From NCBI GenBank assembly GCA_020746835.1, contig JAGPNK010000031.1, forward strand, positions 62,001 through 126,000: a stretch of DNA of 64,000 nt. Direction: 5' to 3'. Positions 1 through 11,991 of the stretch are shown here, one piece after another. The position numbers and the translations under genes are program-made. The DNA is from Stachybotrys elegans. Lineage: Eukaryota; Ascomycota; Sordariomycetes; Hypocreales; Stachybotryaceae. The notes below the pieces were generated by a model that saw nothing but the letters and a program-made list of their open reading frames with translations, had not been told where the DNA came from and searched no databases. The first letter of the stretch is position 1; every line of letters starts with the position of its first letter.

Positions 1-2229
1 CTTGGAATCTGTTTAATGGCGGCGCGTTGTACAAGCCTCCCAAGGCAAGGGTCGCAGCGCCGAAGTCAGTACATAGCTTAGTGTTTTCTGGCTCGGGCAC
101 GCACGATGCGGTTTAGGTCGTGAAGACCATTATGGGTCACAACGTGCCTGGTAATCAAGGATTGAGGTTGTTATTAGATGGCCCATGCATCGCCTGAACT
201 ACGAGTTCTCAGGCACCAGGCCGAGCCCTGCCAGTTCAAGGTGGCTCTGGCAGTACGCCCAAGATCACATTGCTCAGCAGGGTCGGCTTGGTTACCAGAT
301 CAGCTTTAGTTCCTCTCTTCAGATAACCCCCAGGTCAATATCAATCGATCAGAATCGCAGCAGGATTATGCCTAGTTGCCAAGCCTTCTTGCCTTAGGTG
401 GTACATGCACGACAATACGCCATGCATCCTTTGGGCGGGGGCGGGGACATTATCAAGGACCATTCCCAGATTGTGGTGTCGAGTTCACAACCCCCCTGTA
501 TTCATTGGATTGTCTCTTTTCTCGTGAGACATCCATGTTGGGTGATGCACGGCGTCATCCAACACTCTGCCACGCCCAGCTCCCATTGGTCGGTTGCAGG
601 GCTGGGGCTGCTTGGTGCGGGCAAGACACCCTGGGTCGAAGCAAGAGAGCACTGGCACACAACCTCGATGGGTATGAAGCTCGCCCTCACGACTTGGGGT
701 GCCCCTCCCGAAAATCCTCGGAGCGGCAAATAGAATGGCAGGTCGGTCATGAAGTCCACCCTACCACCCCTAACCTGGGTGTGTATCTGGCCACGCGTGC
801 AGCTGAGCTTCCCTATCCAGGCCCCCTCCATCTTGCCTTGATGAGCTGGTGCCTCTTTGGCTGGCCATGCTGCTGCATGTTGCATGTGGCATAACTACAG
901 CATAGTCTACCGCCAATCGAGACGCTGGGGCTGACCCTTGTGTGGTCCTGATATGATTCCATGCAGCTCTTCGTGCTTTGGATGCATTACACCAACTGGC
1001 TTGCTGTTGCTGCAGCTTGTATTGGCGGCTTAGAAGCTGACGAAGAATACAGTCGTGTGGTTGGGATGCATGCACGACAACAGACGTGATTTTAGTGCAA
1101 ACACACCCTCGCTTATCCCCAACACTACGTCCATTCGTACGATCAAGTCAAGCTTTGCGCACAAAGAATGTGCACAAGTAACAGATGGGGTTCGGAGTTG
1201 GGACCCTGAACCTTGCTGGCAAGCTGGCCTCTAGCACGGTGGCGTGCAGGGCTTCCAAGCCAGAGTGCAAATCTGTTCCCAGTCAAGTGACGTTCCAATG
1301 CTACCATCTCTGACGATCTGCACCAAGGTTGCAGCAACTACGCAGCCGAAGCGATGGCTAGAATTGGGAATCTGTTCCTGATCGTCCTACCTTTCTCTTA
1401 TCTCGCTCCTATCCGATCTTCATTGAAACAGACAAGCCCAATCATCGAGATTTTGTGCAAGTAAGATTCTCCGTATAGTAGGTGCCCACAGCCGCATCGT
1501 CCTTCCCTTGTCCTTAAGGACTTTATGGTGGCTTTTTTTGATGACAGGGAGGACCTGACAGTTGATATGTCTCAACCAGGCCATGTGCTCCCTGTTCGCC
1601 CATCTCTTAGGCAAACTGAAAAGAGCACAGGCCCCGATTCCTCCACTTCAAGCTCAAATCACGGTGGAGTGCTGGAGGCCCTCCAGCCAGCCCCAACCAC
1701 GAAACATGCTACACATACCGCTCCCCAAACATCAAGCTACAACCAGATACTCCCCTCTAGGTTGGACGTATCGTAGACCAGGGCAATTGTCTGCTGACTT
1801 ACAGAGAAGGGCCATGGCTCGATTGCAGACGGTGGAACTTGTGAGACCAGGGATAAAAAGCCCCCTCAGTAATGTCGATGGAACTCGTAGCAATCGCGAT
1901 ACTATACCAAAAGGCTTCCCTCTAAATCACCGTACGCATGCACAGTCTCTACGCAAAGATGTCTGATCTCTATATGTCGTTGCCCGGGGCCCAGTCATCC
2001 TGGGATGGGCTTGAAAGCTTCTGCTGTAATACGACCAAGCAGTTGCTGGCCACGAGTCCCATTTTGGGCATGTAGAAGTCTTTGATACGCAAGATCTCAA
2101 ATATGCCGGACTGGCCGAAGATCCAGAAGAGTTGGACGAGTCGGACTAAGGCCGATATGACTTGGACGTGATTTTCGGTGCCAGCAAGTCAAGGGAAGAA
2201 TGTTTTTGGCTTGAGGACAACTGGAAGCT
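1..2229. other. gene-poor stretch, no supported gene
   Basis: Reading frames here are short, lack fungal splice structure and resemble no family I recognise. I see no RNA gene or repeat array. Some open frames of 100-170 codons (for example 376-894 +) overlap each other on both strands with odd composition, which fits chance frames in GC-balanced DNA. Confidence 0.6.
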
Positions 2230-2685
2230 TGTGTATATTCTTGACCAAGGTCAGAAGAGGTGCCCCAGGGGACAGCCGACACTTGAGCTGGGCTCGCACA
2301 TGATTCGGCCTAGAGTTAGGCGGGATTGACATGAGTTCTAGATAAAAGAGCCTTGATAGTAGATTTTCGCAATGTGACTGAGCTTCTGTACGGCAAGGAC
2401 GCGTCCTTGATAGTACATCATCAGATCTCGTTGCTCAGGAAGGGGAGGGGTGATGTTGGCATCTCGAGAGAGTTGGCGCCTCATCGCGATATGTTTGGGA
2501 GTAACCCTACATCGTTCTCATATAAAAGACGTTGGAGAACACGAGCTCTCTGATACAGAGTATTAATGGTGGTCTATCCACAGGTCTGTTGCCAAGCCCC
2601 CAGTCCAAAGGATGCTGAGGCACTTGTCCCTGAAACATTGGGATCGATGAGGTTTGAAGTGGTACTAACAATCAGTTATAGTCTA
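2230..2685 (-). repeat. decayed dispersed repeat, inverted copy 1
   Basis: Read on the plus strand, this stretch matches the reverse complement of about 8445-8900 over roughly 450 bp, with scattered substitutions and small indels. Shared blocks include TTGACCAAGGTCAGAAG, CCCCAGGGGACA and GGGATTGACATGAG. Many differences are transitions, as expected after repeat-induced point mutation, but I did not compute RIP indices. The other copy carries a splice-donor-like GTAAGT in a plus-strand frame, so the element may once have been coding. Confidence 0.8.
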
Positions 2686-3606
2686 TCTATATATAAGAAA
2701 AAAACGGTCCGGACGAAACATGCCAATGGCAAGGTCAAAGTGTTCTCAATGGCACCATGGCTGACAACGCCAAGGGCCTTATTTCGCTGGTAACAGGCTA
2801 CAGCGCTGCCGCTAACAGAGTGAGATTTCTCAAGTCGTGCAATGAAAGCTCTGTGGGCGGTGATTCGGAGCCGGAATAAGCAGGCCAACAAGAAGAAAGG
2901 CAAAGGAGAGCAACAATCGCTTAGGCAGCCATGTCGACGCCATCAATAATGGGTGATAGCTCTAGGGCAGTGATGGCAATGCAACGGAAGCTGGATTGAT
3001 GGCCACGAGAAGAGAAATACGGGCAAGCGACGGAGGACGTGTCGGGAATATATAGACTGTAGCAGAGCTTTGGAAGCAGGGTTCTAAACGAATTCGTCCC
3101 TTCAATATGTGTTCTAATTGACCCAACGACGCGATCAAATGAGTGTCGGTAATCAGGGCAGCTCGACTAAGAGGCAATACAGTCGTGTGGAAAACTATCC
3201 TTGGGAGCGACTAGAGAGGTAGACAGAAGCCGTGCCAGTGGCATTCAAGGTTCTTGCACGTCTCAAAGGCAGTGCGGACCATGAGCTGCAGTGCTGCCGT
3301 TCTTTTTCACCGCTCAACTGCTTCTTACTTGGGCCAGAATCGTGGAATTCAAGGTTGGCGACGCATGTATAAGCCATAAGAAGGGCGCTTGGGCTCGGCC
3401 GCTGACTTCCCACAAGTCACCTTGTTGTTAGGCCAGAGCCAGAGAAGCTTTGGTCCGAGGGACATGTTTCGTCACGGCAGCTCTTATAGAATCATAACCT
3501 GATACCTGGCTACGAACTAGTACGGTGTGTGCCTGTTCACTCTTCCAGAAGACCCTTGCAGATGACGGAATCTCATTAGGACGTCCTATTTGCTATCCAG
3601 CGTCGG
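2686..3606. other. gene-poor stretch
   Basis: No supported gene. The first 100 bases or so may continue the decayed repeat (weak matches to 8330-8440 reversed). The rest is the region downstream of the regulator gene that ends at 3607. Confidence 0.5.
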
Positions 3607-6004
3607 CTATGTTAGACAAAACCGCTCGTCTTGTTGTTCCAGTATCTTTTTGACTAGGCTTTCCCACCACGCTTGTCTGTTGCGGATGGCTGGCGGCAGA
3701 TGGTCGCAGGTCGGTGGGGTCCAATGCTCCCTTATTCTTTTTAGGCCTTCAAAGAGTGGTCGCACACTCTACTTCTTGTTAATCTAACTAATCGGTGGAA
3801 TGCAGAGTGCAAACTCACACTTCTCATTGGCGCATTAACAACCGCTTGAAACCAATCATCAGCGGCTGAACGGTGGTCTTCTGTCGAGGCCAGTAGCCAG
3901 AGGAGGAACACTGGAAAAAGAGGGGCTTGGGCTGTAAAATAGTTGCCTTGCGTTGGCATGGCGCGGATGCATAGGCATAAATCCTGCAGATTGGACATGA
4001 CATCGGCATGCTTGGGAGGTAATCTGTTTCTCTATATCAACGCTTGATGCTTATGTTTTAGGAAGAGGGACATTATACCTCATGAGACGGCACTGAAGAT
4101 AGATCATGGCAGCGATCCGCCATGCTTCCGCGGTAAACAAAGCGACGCCTTTCCATGTGTTCACCTGAGAACCTGGCCGATTCTTCAAGTGATCCACTGG
4201 CATTGGAATTGCGTTGGCTAATTCCCACTCTTGCACGTCAGGTGCCCACTGCTTCATCTTATTGAGCTCCCCATACAGAGCTTTTGTCATGGCTTGCGCC
4301 ATAGGGCTTTCTCTTTCCTGCTGTAGCCTCGCAGACCAAAATGTTATCTGTCTTATGACGTGGAGCAATTTCCTTGAAAACCCACAACCGGGGTGAATCT
4401 CATACGTCTGTTCCCTTGTACCGTACAGAAGCCAACCAAACCGTGGTTCTTCTTTCTTGAAATCGAACTCATGTGGCCGGGGAAGAGGCTCTAGAATTTG
4501 AGATAAAATCAGAGTGTTGCCGACAGTGACTAAAAGGGATTTGCGTAGCGAGGTAGGCTCTGTCTTGTGCTTGTTCCAAAACCGTGCCCCCTGATCGGTT
4601 CTTTGGATAATGCGCTCGCAGTTATTGAAGCCCTCGAGCCATCGCGGGGGGTCAGGCGTCTTACGTCTCGATTCGGGGCGAACAATCTGGCTTGGTCAGT
4701 GCAGCCGTACATTAGCTAGTACGTAGCCGCGTGTTGTACGGGTTATATCGCAGCAGGGAGGATAGACCGGGCTCATACTGACATCTTGCATGGAAAGAAC
4801 CACGAAGAGCGTCATGAGTTCATCGCTCGCGTTGGAATCGGTCTCTACCCGCACTGGATCCATGATCAAGGCGTCTAAACAGCCTTTAGCCTCGGCAAGT
4901 AGAGCTTCAACCCGGCTCTTAATGGAGATCTGTGGGTTGTAGTCATATACATATAGGCCGGCGAGACTCAGTATTGCAGCAATGATGCCACTATTTGAAT
5001 GCATTTGCGCAAAGTCTTTCCAGATATTAGGCTCGAGGATGGATCTGCCAGGAGACCAATTGTACATGTCTAGCGATGTTAGATTAGAACATGAATGACT
5101 TAGGTGAGGGTAACCATGTGCGGAGGAGCAGGGACTTACAAAAATCCCATAGTTTTTTATCTATAGCACTCATTTTGACGTATAGCCCAAGTGAAGATGG
5201 CATCGGCTTGGGGAACTCGACTGGCATTGTGGGCTGAGGTGAAATCATTTGGCTCCGCGAGGGTAGGGGGGTTGCATATACTGTAGAATCGACTGGAAGT
5301 GCCGTATCCAGCGATGCTGGGGGGGTGAAGACGGTGAGCTGTGGTCCTGTCGTGAGACTGAGTGGATTGACACTGGTAAGGGCATACGAAAACGCCCCAG
5401 CCGACGCTACCAGCTGCGTTTCATCCGTTGATAGAGGAGAGTGAAAGCGTGGTACCGGGAAAGTGCCGGCGGACTGTGGGGTGCTGGATATCCAGTTGAA
5501 CTTGACAAAGCTATTGACAGCGCCATTCGCAGGACGGCAGTATCGAGGCCGCTCAAGTTCATGAACTGTACCAAAGTTTTTGCCTTTGAATGGGTTGGAT
5601 AACTTGAGAGTGCCTTCCAGTTGGCGCTTGTGCTGAGGTTGATCCGTCTGTTGTGGAGAGCCCACAGGAGCGTTGACTGATGCCGAGCCTGATTGGCGAG
5701 AAACAGTTGGTGGCCGGATTGGAAAAGACAGAGTAGCAGCAGGAGGATCTGAGGTCCAGTTTGGTAAGTCGTTTCGGCACAACAGAAAAATGTTTGGCGC
5801 CCCGAGGGAGGCTAATGCATCCCGTTTCAAGAACATACAACTTGGTGGGAGATGAATCGGACGGAATAGCGCGACATAGACATAGACATAGGAATTGGAA
5901 CGACTTTGGGCTCTGTTGAGTAATGAGAATCTCACCTTGGGAGGCGCTCGCCAAGGACGATGGCGCATCAGGGCACTTATCCATGCTGTAGAGCCTGGGT
6001 TCAT
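3607..6004 (-). CDS. fungal transcription factor-like protein, zinc cluster not found
   Basis: Five exons in consistent phase: 6004-5140, 5069-4783, 4686-4079, 4023-3819 and 3768-3607, giving about 708 residues. The introns are 50-96 nt with GT-AG ends. From about residue 280 on, the protein resembles the C-terminal regulatory region of fungal Zn2Cys6 factors of the Fungal_trans_2 type: KKLWDFY-MYNWSPGR, then LSMQD, PPRWLEGF, QITFWSARLQQ, EAWRIAAMIYLQCRL, FTAQAPLFPVFLLWLLAST and a C-terminal WWESLVKKILEQQ. The role would be DNA-bound transcriptional control in the nucleus. The first ~200 residues are S/T/P-rich and I see no six-cysteine cluster in exon 1 or within 250 bp upstream. Either a 5' exon is missing from this model or the gene has lost its DNA-binding domain. 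The start at 6004 is provisional. The splice model from 5140 to 3607 is strong. Confidence 0.78.
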
Positions 6005-7019
6005 TCAGCCTCAGGCGCTTCGGCCGGTGCTCTAGCAAAGCGGGAGTCAGCAAGTACAACAGGGGACGGGATATGGGGGAGGGCGGCTGGCTGCGGCATG
6101 GGTTTCAGGCAAGGACGTACCTTCTTCAGCCATCCTGGTGTATGATGATAGCCGCGGCAAAATCCGACCAAGCTTGGGGCAGCCGACTGATCGATGATGG
6201 GCAATGCGGCGCCCACGTAGCATGTATTTTATGCCAACTGCTGAAAGGTGTTATTTGGAGAGAAGAAGAAGCCAGAGAGATATGACCGCGGGGACATACA
6301 AGGGCTAAATAGGGCGCTGCGTCTGATCTGCCACTATTGTACGGAGTAGTGGCCTTTGCAATGTGGGGGAGCAGCTTCCATGCTCAGCTCTGTCGGGTGT
6401 GTGGGTGTACTCAAGCTGTGGACCCCCGTCTCCCGTCTTGTTCGCGGGCCTTTTGGGTGCCAAGGAGAATGATAAATGCCGGTGTCCCAGATGATAAAAG
6501 CAATGAGAGTGAGACCAAGCTGCATGGTGTTGTTCCACGTCTAGTGTCTCGGCTTACCTTGTCTGGATGGAGGGTTGGACCCATCGATCTGTGGGCCTTG
6601 TCATTGACTGCTCTTTCCTACATGCCTCGCGGCCAACACTTGGTTCATCCAGTCTGAATGCCTTTGCGGCATAATCCATGTATAGGATATCCAGACTCAC
6701 GTGTCTGCGTCGCAGTGGGTGTAGGGGAGCCGACAGTAATACGAATGTCGGAGCCGTCGGGATGGATGCGTGAACTACTAAGACGAGTGACGGCTGTCCT
6801 CTACCTACTGTTATCAGTACCAGACGGCAGGTCCGCCGTAGTACCAGCGTCATCAGGAAAGGGCTTGCCCCCGTTTGGCCCAGGACTTCCCGGCAACTCG
6901 CGGCAGCACCCCTTGCTCCTCCCTTGCTCCTCCCTTTGCACCCTCAGCTTCCTTCAGCTGCTGTCCGCCCTCCCTCCTGGCTGTTATCTTTCTTCGGTTC
7001 ATCTCGTTTCGCAGTAGTA
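6005..7019. other. upstream region, no supported gene
   Basis: Probable promoter side of the regulator starting at 6004. It contains one copy of TACGGAGTA at 6340-6348. Reading frames are short and overlap on both strands. Confidence 0.5.
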
Positions 7020-7302
7020 GGGTGGGTGGAAGGTTTGAACTCGGCAGCCGCGCCATCACTATGATGGTGTGTCGGGTCCTTGTGGCGGCCTTATCGCCGT
7101 CGACCTTCCAGGTCATGCATTGCTACCAAAGGTGTGGAGGGCATCCTTTCTCTCCTCGAAGGGGAATATTCTCTCTTTGAAGGGGAATACGTGTATCGCC
7201 AGGACAAACCTTGTCGTGCTCCGCTCGCACGGAGATCATAGACCTGTACGGTCATTGCACCGTCATTGTTCCCATCCTGGCTGTATCTCCCCTCGCCAAT
7301 GA
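7020..7302 (+). repeat. degenerate direct repeat, copy A
   Basis: Aligns in the same orientation with 10603-10852 with many substitutions and indels. Shared blocks are GGTGG-AAGTTTGAAC, GATGGTGTG, CATCCTTTCTCTCCTCGA, ACCTGTAC and TTCCCATC. The two copies lie about 3.6 kb apart around the transposase-derived gene at 9387-10248. They could be remnants of the ends of one element or two copies of an unrelated dispersed repeat. Confidence 0.65.
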
Positions 7303-8076
7303 AGCGAGCTCAACGGGCATCTCGCAATTCCGAGTTGGACGATGGCATCAATACTCCTGGTCAGTTCGCTTCCATTGAGATATACGAATTCGGTCTGCAA
7401 CATACAATTCTTAACCAACAAGGCTACCAGTACATGGAAGAACAGAATTTGGCGTGTTCTGGAGGGGCGTACAATAAGAGGTCCTCCCGCCCGCCCAGCT
7501 GCGATGGATGCTCCTAGCGCATGGCTTCTCTGTGAGTCGCGCCGGAAATGGGTAGAACGGTCCTATTTTGCTTGCAGAGACTGGGTGAGAAGCATACGCG
7601 AAGTGGCGGACCAAGAATCGCTCTAGGTAATGGAGGCCCACGAAGCGCGGATCTTCGAGAGAGCTGCACCCGATCACTAGCGACGGTTGTGATTGATTGC
7701 GAAAGACACATAACATATACCGTTTCCCAAGGGCCAAAGTACGATTAGAGACTTCCCTCCGAGTCGAATAGCCCATGCGCGCAGTCCTTGCGCATAGCTC
7801 ACAGCAGGCCACCGCAAGTTTGGCAAACAAGTTTAACTGGCAAGCATTGATACCAATATCTCGCTTGGCGATACATCTGTCGAGGGCGCCGGTGGTATTC
7901 CCTCTATCATGGACATGCTCGCAACCTAGGGAGCACACGGCCTCGCATCCTCTCCATTGCCCACCATGCCTTATACTGGACCATTGTTGGAGTACAAATG
8001 TTGAGGCTGACCAGATAGGGAGCCAGGCCTGGCCACACCTTTAGCGATCATCCTTACACACGTTGAAGAAGCGCAT
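7303..8076. other. no supported gene
   Basis: A 175-codon minus-strand frame (7411-7938) is open, but it matches nothing I recognise and has no splice context. I treat it as unsupported. Confidence 0.4.
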
Positions 8077-9184
8077 GTGATGAACGAAAGGGCCGGACTG
8101 GCCTTCGATAGCCGGCATCTGGTTCACCTTCTTCAGGTGCCATTGGAACACCTCAATGAGACCTGGCCGCTTGGTCTTCACTTGGCTGCCCGATGCCGGA
8201 ATATTGTCCCCGGCGGCATCTCCGTATACATCGCGTGCTTTGCGTCCTTTTATCGTCAGACAATTGAGAGCGCAGAAGCAGTTGTCCAGGAAGCCGGCTG
8301 TACATTACACGTTCTATCACCAGGCCCTTTTGTATGCTCTGCCTGGCCGACGTGGTGTCGAGGAGGCTGGACTGCGCCCATTGGCATGGATATGGGTGCC
8401 TATTTCGTTCAGACTGTCTTTCTTGACGGATGGGCTCTGGCCGATTGTAAGTGTCACTTCAAAAACCTCACCGATCCCAAGGTTTCGAGGACGGACACCT
8501 CAGTATCCTTTGGCAAGGCTTGGACTGGGAGCTAGGCAACGGACCTGTGGATGGGCCACCATTGATGCTCTGCATCAGAGAGTCCATGTTCTCCAACACC
8601 CCTTACATGAGATCGATGTAAGGTACCCCCAACCATCTTGCTACGAGACGCTGACTCTCTCAAGACGCGATATCACCTCCCGCCTGCCCGCGCAACGAGA
8701 TCTGACGGTGCACTACCAAGGACGCGCCCTTGCTGTACAGGAGCTCAATAAGATGGCAAAAGGTCTACTATCAAGACTCTTTTATCTGGAGCTCATGTCA
8801 ATCCCGTCTACCTCTAAGCCGGACTATGCGCGAGTCCAGCTGAGGTGTCGGTTGTCCCCTGGGGCACAGCTTCTGACCTTGGTCAAGAAGCTACACATGA
8901 ACAAGACACGAATCAGATACGGAGGATGCGGCTCAAAGAGCACAGAGCCTTTGGTCTCCGATTCAGCTCTGTCACGCTGCAGGAAGGGCGAGCCATTCCT
9001 CAAGCTCTTGAACATTAGGGTCACATCCTTGAGCTCCAAGCTGGACATCAAAATGGACTTGGCCACGGGCAGATGGGAGAATGTGAGCAACTGCCCGTAC
9101 GAGCTAGCGTCCTTGATAAGAGATCAAGGCTTTGACTCGGACTTTGGCAGAAGGGACCATCGACCTAGTAGCTCTGCTTACTAA
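8077..9184 (+). pseudogene. decayed coding element containing inverted repeat copy 2
   Basis: Plus-strand frames here look like a broken protein gene. Frame 8077-8535 reads plausibly up to a GTAAGT at 8447 followed by an AG about 35 nt later. A second frame (8156-9184) stays open for 342 codons but switches relative to the first. The part 8445-8900 is present again in inverted orientation at 2230-2685, so the sequence belongs to a repeated family. I do not recognise any catalytic domain. It may be a remnant of a transposon-encoded protein or a repeated gene family damaged by mutation. Confidence 0.45.
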
Positions 9185-9386
9185 GGGGGAGATATCGCTG
9201 CTGAAGAAATCACTGATCTAGACGCGGTGCTATAGACTGTTATGCAATGGGGGAAGCTAGATTAAAATTTGACTGTATAGGTAACAGAATATTATGAGTC
9301 AATTGTGAACCCTCTACTAGCGACTCGACCAGAGCTGGCTTCCTGTGTTGGTGCGTGCGACGGCATGTACCTTATCAGTGTCTTCT
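9185..9386. other. AT-richer spacer
   Basis: Short spacer between the decayed element and the 3' end of the HTH gene. Nothing is recognised in it. Confidence 0.4.
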
Positions 9387-10248
9387 TCAGTACAACTGTG
9401 GCTGCCAAGGCTTCCATTGTAGCGGCGGCTGTGGTGTTTGCTGGCTTTCTGACGGCTCGGTCTGTTGGCTTCCTGGCGGCTTGGGTGTCTGTTGGCTTTC
9501 TGGCTGGTACTGGACGATGCTGATTCCTTGGTGCTTTCTCGCATCTGGATTACGGATTCCTCGGTGCTTTCTCGCTTCTGGATTACAGATTCCTCGGTGC
9601 TTTTTCGCTTCTGGATTACGGACAAGAAATCCGCAAACCCAGGTTCGAGGGACAGATCGATCATTGCCAGCCTCAGTGAGGATTTCAGCGGCCAAGTCAG
9701 AAATGTCATTTCGTGAAACGAATTGTCCAGTTTGTTCAGCTCGTTCCTTGATCCGGTCCACAAGCTGTGACTCTTGGCGCTCAGAAAGGAATCTCCGCGA
9801 AGCTGCAACCTGTCTGCGAGACGGCTTGCCGTTGCAACGGGCCCGAAGGATGCCACGAGTGACTCCGTAGGTTCTAGCAGCTTCTGCCTTTGGCATACCG
9901 TTCTGCACAGCCTTTATAGCTTTATTTATATCGTTTCCAGTCTCCTCGATTCCAATGGTGTACTTTATCATGTGGTCAGACTAGAAAAATATTGCGGTTC
10001 AAGTTGTGGTGACTTACACGCAATGATTGCTCCCTATCAGGGTGTTCTTCGGGCTGACCAGAGTTGTTGCCTTTTGTGGGCGATGGTGTATGCCCCTCCT
10101 CAGTATCTTCTTCGGGCTGATCAGACTTGCACCACAGCTTGTGATGTTCCACCAAATGCAGTTTGAATCGCTCCGCGTCTGACCGACTGTCAGAATGCGG
10201 TCTTTGTGTAAAGATGTCTGCGTCATGCACTATGTCTCTGATATCCAT
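9387..10248 (-). CDS. transposase-derived helix-turn-helix protein lacking DDE domain
   Basis: Two exons, 10248-10018 and 9980-9387, joined in phase across a 37-nt intron, give 274 residues. After a charged N-terminal region (1-77), the second exon encodes a psq-type helix-turn-helix (INKAIKAVQNGMPKAEAARTYG, then GILRARCNG), followed by a Tc5/CENP-B-like second HTH (SERQESQLVDRI through RTWVCGFLVRNPEA). That order is the DNA-binding half of pogo/Fot1-type transposases. The DDE catalytic half is absent. Just after the RNPEA position, the protein runs into three 11-residue repeats (NPEARKHRGIR-like) and then a Q/P/S-rich tail. It may be a truncated transposon or a domesticated DNA-binding protein, and I cannot tell which. 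It is flanked at a distance by direct repeats at 7020-7302 and 10603-10852. Confidence 0.72.
9522..9620. repeat. 33-bp in-frame tandem repeat, three copies
   Basis: A unit of about 33 bp (TGGATTACGGATTCCTCGG at its core) is repeated three times with few changes. It encodes 11-residue repeats in the HTH protein on the minus strand. The period is a multiple of three, so the frame is kept. Confidence 0.85.
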
Positions 10249-10602
10249 CCTGAGAGAAAGGCAAAGGGGATGAGACGGGAGGGAGCCTTCTCTAGGAGCA
10301 CGGATGGATTAGGCTTATATTCTGATGGCCAATTTCCCCGCGCCAGCACGATTTGCAATACACCCTAACAGGACCTGCAGTAGCCAACATAGTCAATCAA
10401 TGCTCTGAGCGGCTAACAGACGACTGGCAAGACGGCAAGGAAGCTTGGCTGGGGTGGGAATAGAGTTAGGGGTGTGCTTAAGGCATGCCTAGTTCAGGAC
10501 ATTGGGAGTGTGGATACTGATAATTGGCGAGGTGAGCAAGGCCAGCGATCCAAGCCTGCCGGGGATTGTTTGGTATCATTTTTCTTTGCATGGATAGCAT
10601 CA

Positions 10603-10852
10603 GGGGGTGGAAAGTTTGAACGAAGCTGCCGCGCAATCGTGATGGCGCGCTGTGATGGTGTGGAGTGTCCTAGATTGGTATCAGGGGTGTGGGCATCCAC
10701 CAACTGTCCAGGTCCATCCCTTTCTCTCCTCGACGCGGAATACATGCATCGCCGGTCAAACATCGTCCCATTCCGCTCACACAGAGATCAAACCTGTACC
10801 GTCGTTATTCCCATCGTGGTCGTATGCGTATTTGCGTTGCTTCACTGCCAAT
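10603..10852 (+). repeat. degenerate direct repeat, copy B
   Basis: Second copy of the sequence at 7020-7302, same orientation. It lies about 355 bp upstream of the HTH gene start. Confidence 0.65.
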
Positions 10853-11991
10853 GCAGTACCTGAAAGACCATACACTCCTACCTGGCCTGCTCATCAGCCA
10901 TGGTACTTGACTTGTGGGGCTATCAGTGCACTGTCCATCAGACGAACGAGCTACCGACGAGCAACCAGCCACTGCGGTGAAGAAGGCATGTGCTGCCACG
11001 GTGGCTGCAGACGGCTTATGAATGGTCATCATACACCTGCACAAAACAGCGTACAAGCATGCCATCACGACAGTGTAGAAGTAACGGACGTGGACCCAGC
11101 ATCCCAGTCCCAGGGTTGAGGTCTAGGAATCCTGGTCTAGCAGAACGCGTCGAGACGCGTCCTATACCCTGACCTGAAATGAACCACGTACCTCGCTCTG
11201 TCGAAGTACCTATCAACGTGTTGACGCATCAAAATAAGTACGAAGATGTCGTTAGGTCGAGATTGCGTTTCGCGCGGAATTACATTTACATGTGAACCTA
11301 CTCTCTATCCTCCGTGGCCTCCCTATCTTTTGGCCACCTTCCCAACCGGCACTGTCTGGGTCGAGGGGCAGCATCTTGGCGCATCCTTCTCGCACAACTC
11401 TGAGGCACACGGGAAACGGTCATCACGTACACGTATAATGGCGATGACGCAGTAACCAGATGGTCCCTCCAACACTATACTGGTCTACCATACGGGAGAA
11501 GTATTGCTCGCGACCACCATGAGAGCCATAACCTCGTCTTGCGTGGTGAGCATTGTCTGGCCCGAAGGTAATAGGTCTGGACAAAGAGCCGATATCATTG
11601 TTTCGCCAAGAGAGAGATGCACTGTTTGACTGAGCCAGTCCCTCCGCCAAGTTTGAGCAGACAGGGTAAATGCTTGGGAAGCGCTAGAGTGAAGCAAGTG
11701 GTGATGGAGGGGCACGTCATGCGCAATGCGGGGAACTCCAATGCGGGGTAGATCTCGGATGAATGGCTGCGAAAGGGTCTCGGCTCCAAGTCAGCCTGCA
11801 CAAGCACCAACACCCGTGTGATCATGCCTTTATCAGAGGAATTCCCCATCGGCGCGGAAGGGCCATTTACTACGCAGCCATGTGAACGTATACCGAGAGA
11901 GACTAGAAAGCGTACAAGCATACAATGTATAAGCGTACAAGGTAGTAGCATCTGGAAGCTAGTACATAGAAGAAAGCGATCAGCTGTACAT
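10853..11991. other. no supported gene
   Basis: Short overlapping frames only. The right end is the 3' side of the gene ending at 11992. Confidence 0.5.

Noticed and set aside
7411..7938. 175-codon minus-strand open frame
   Set aside because: No domain, no splice context and no repeat partner. Competing frames cover the same bases.
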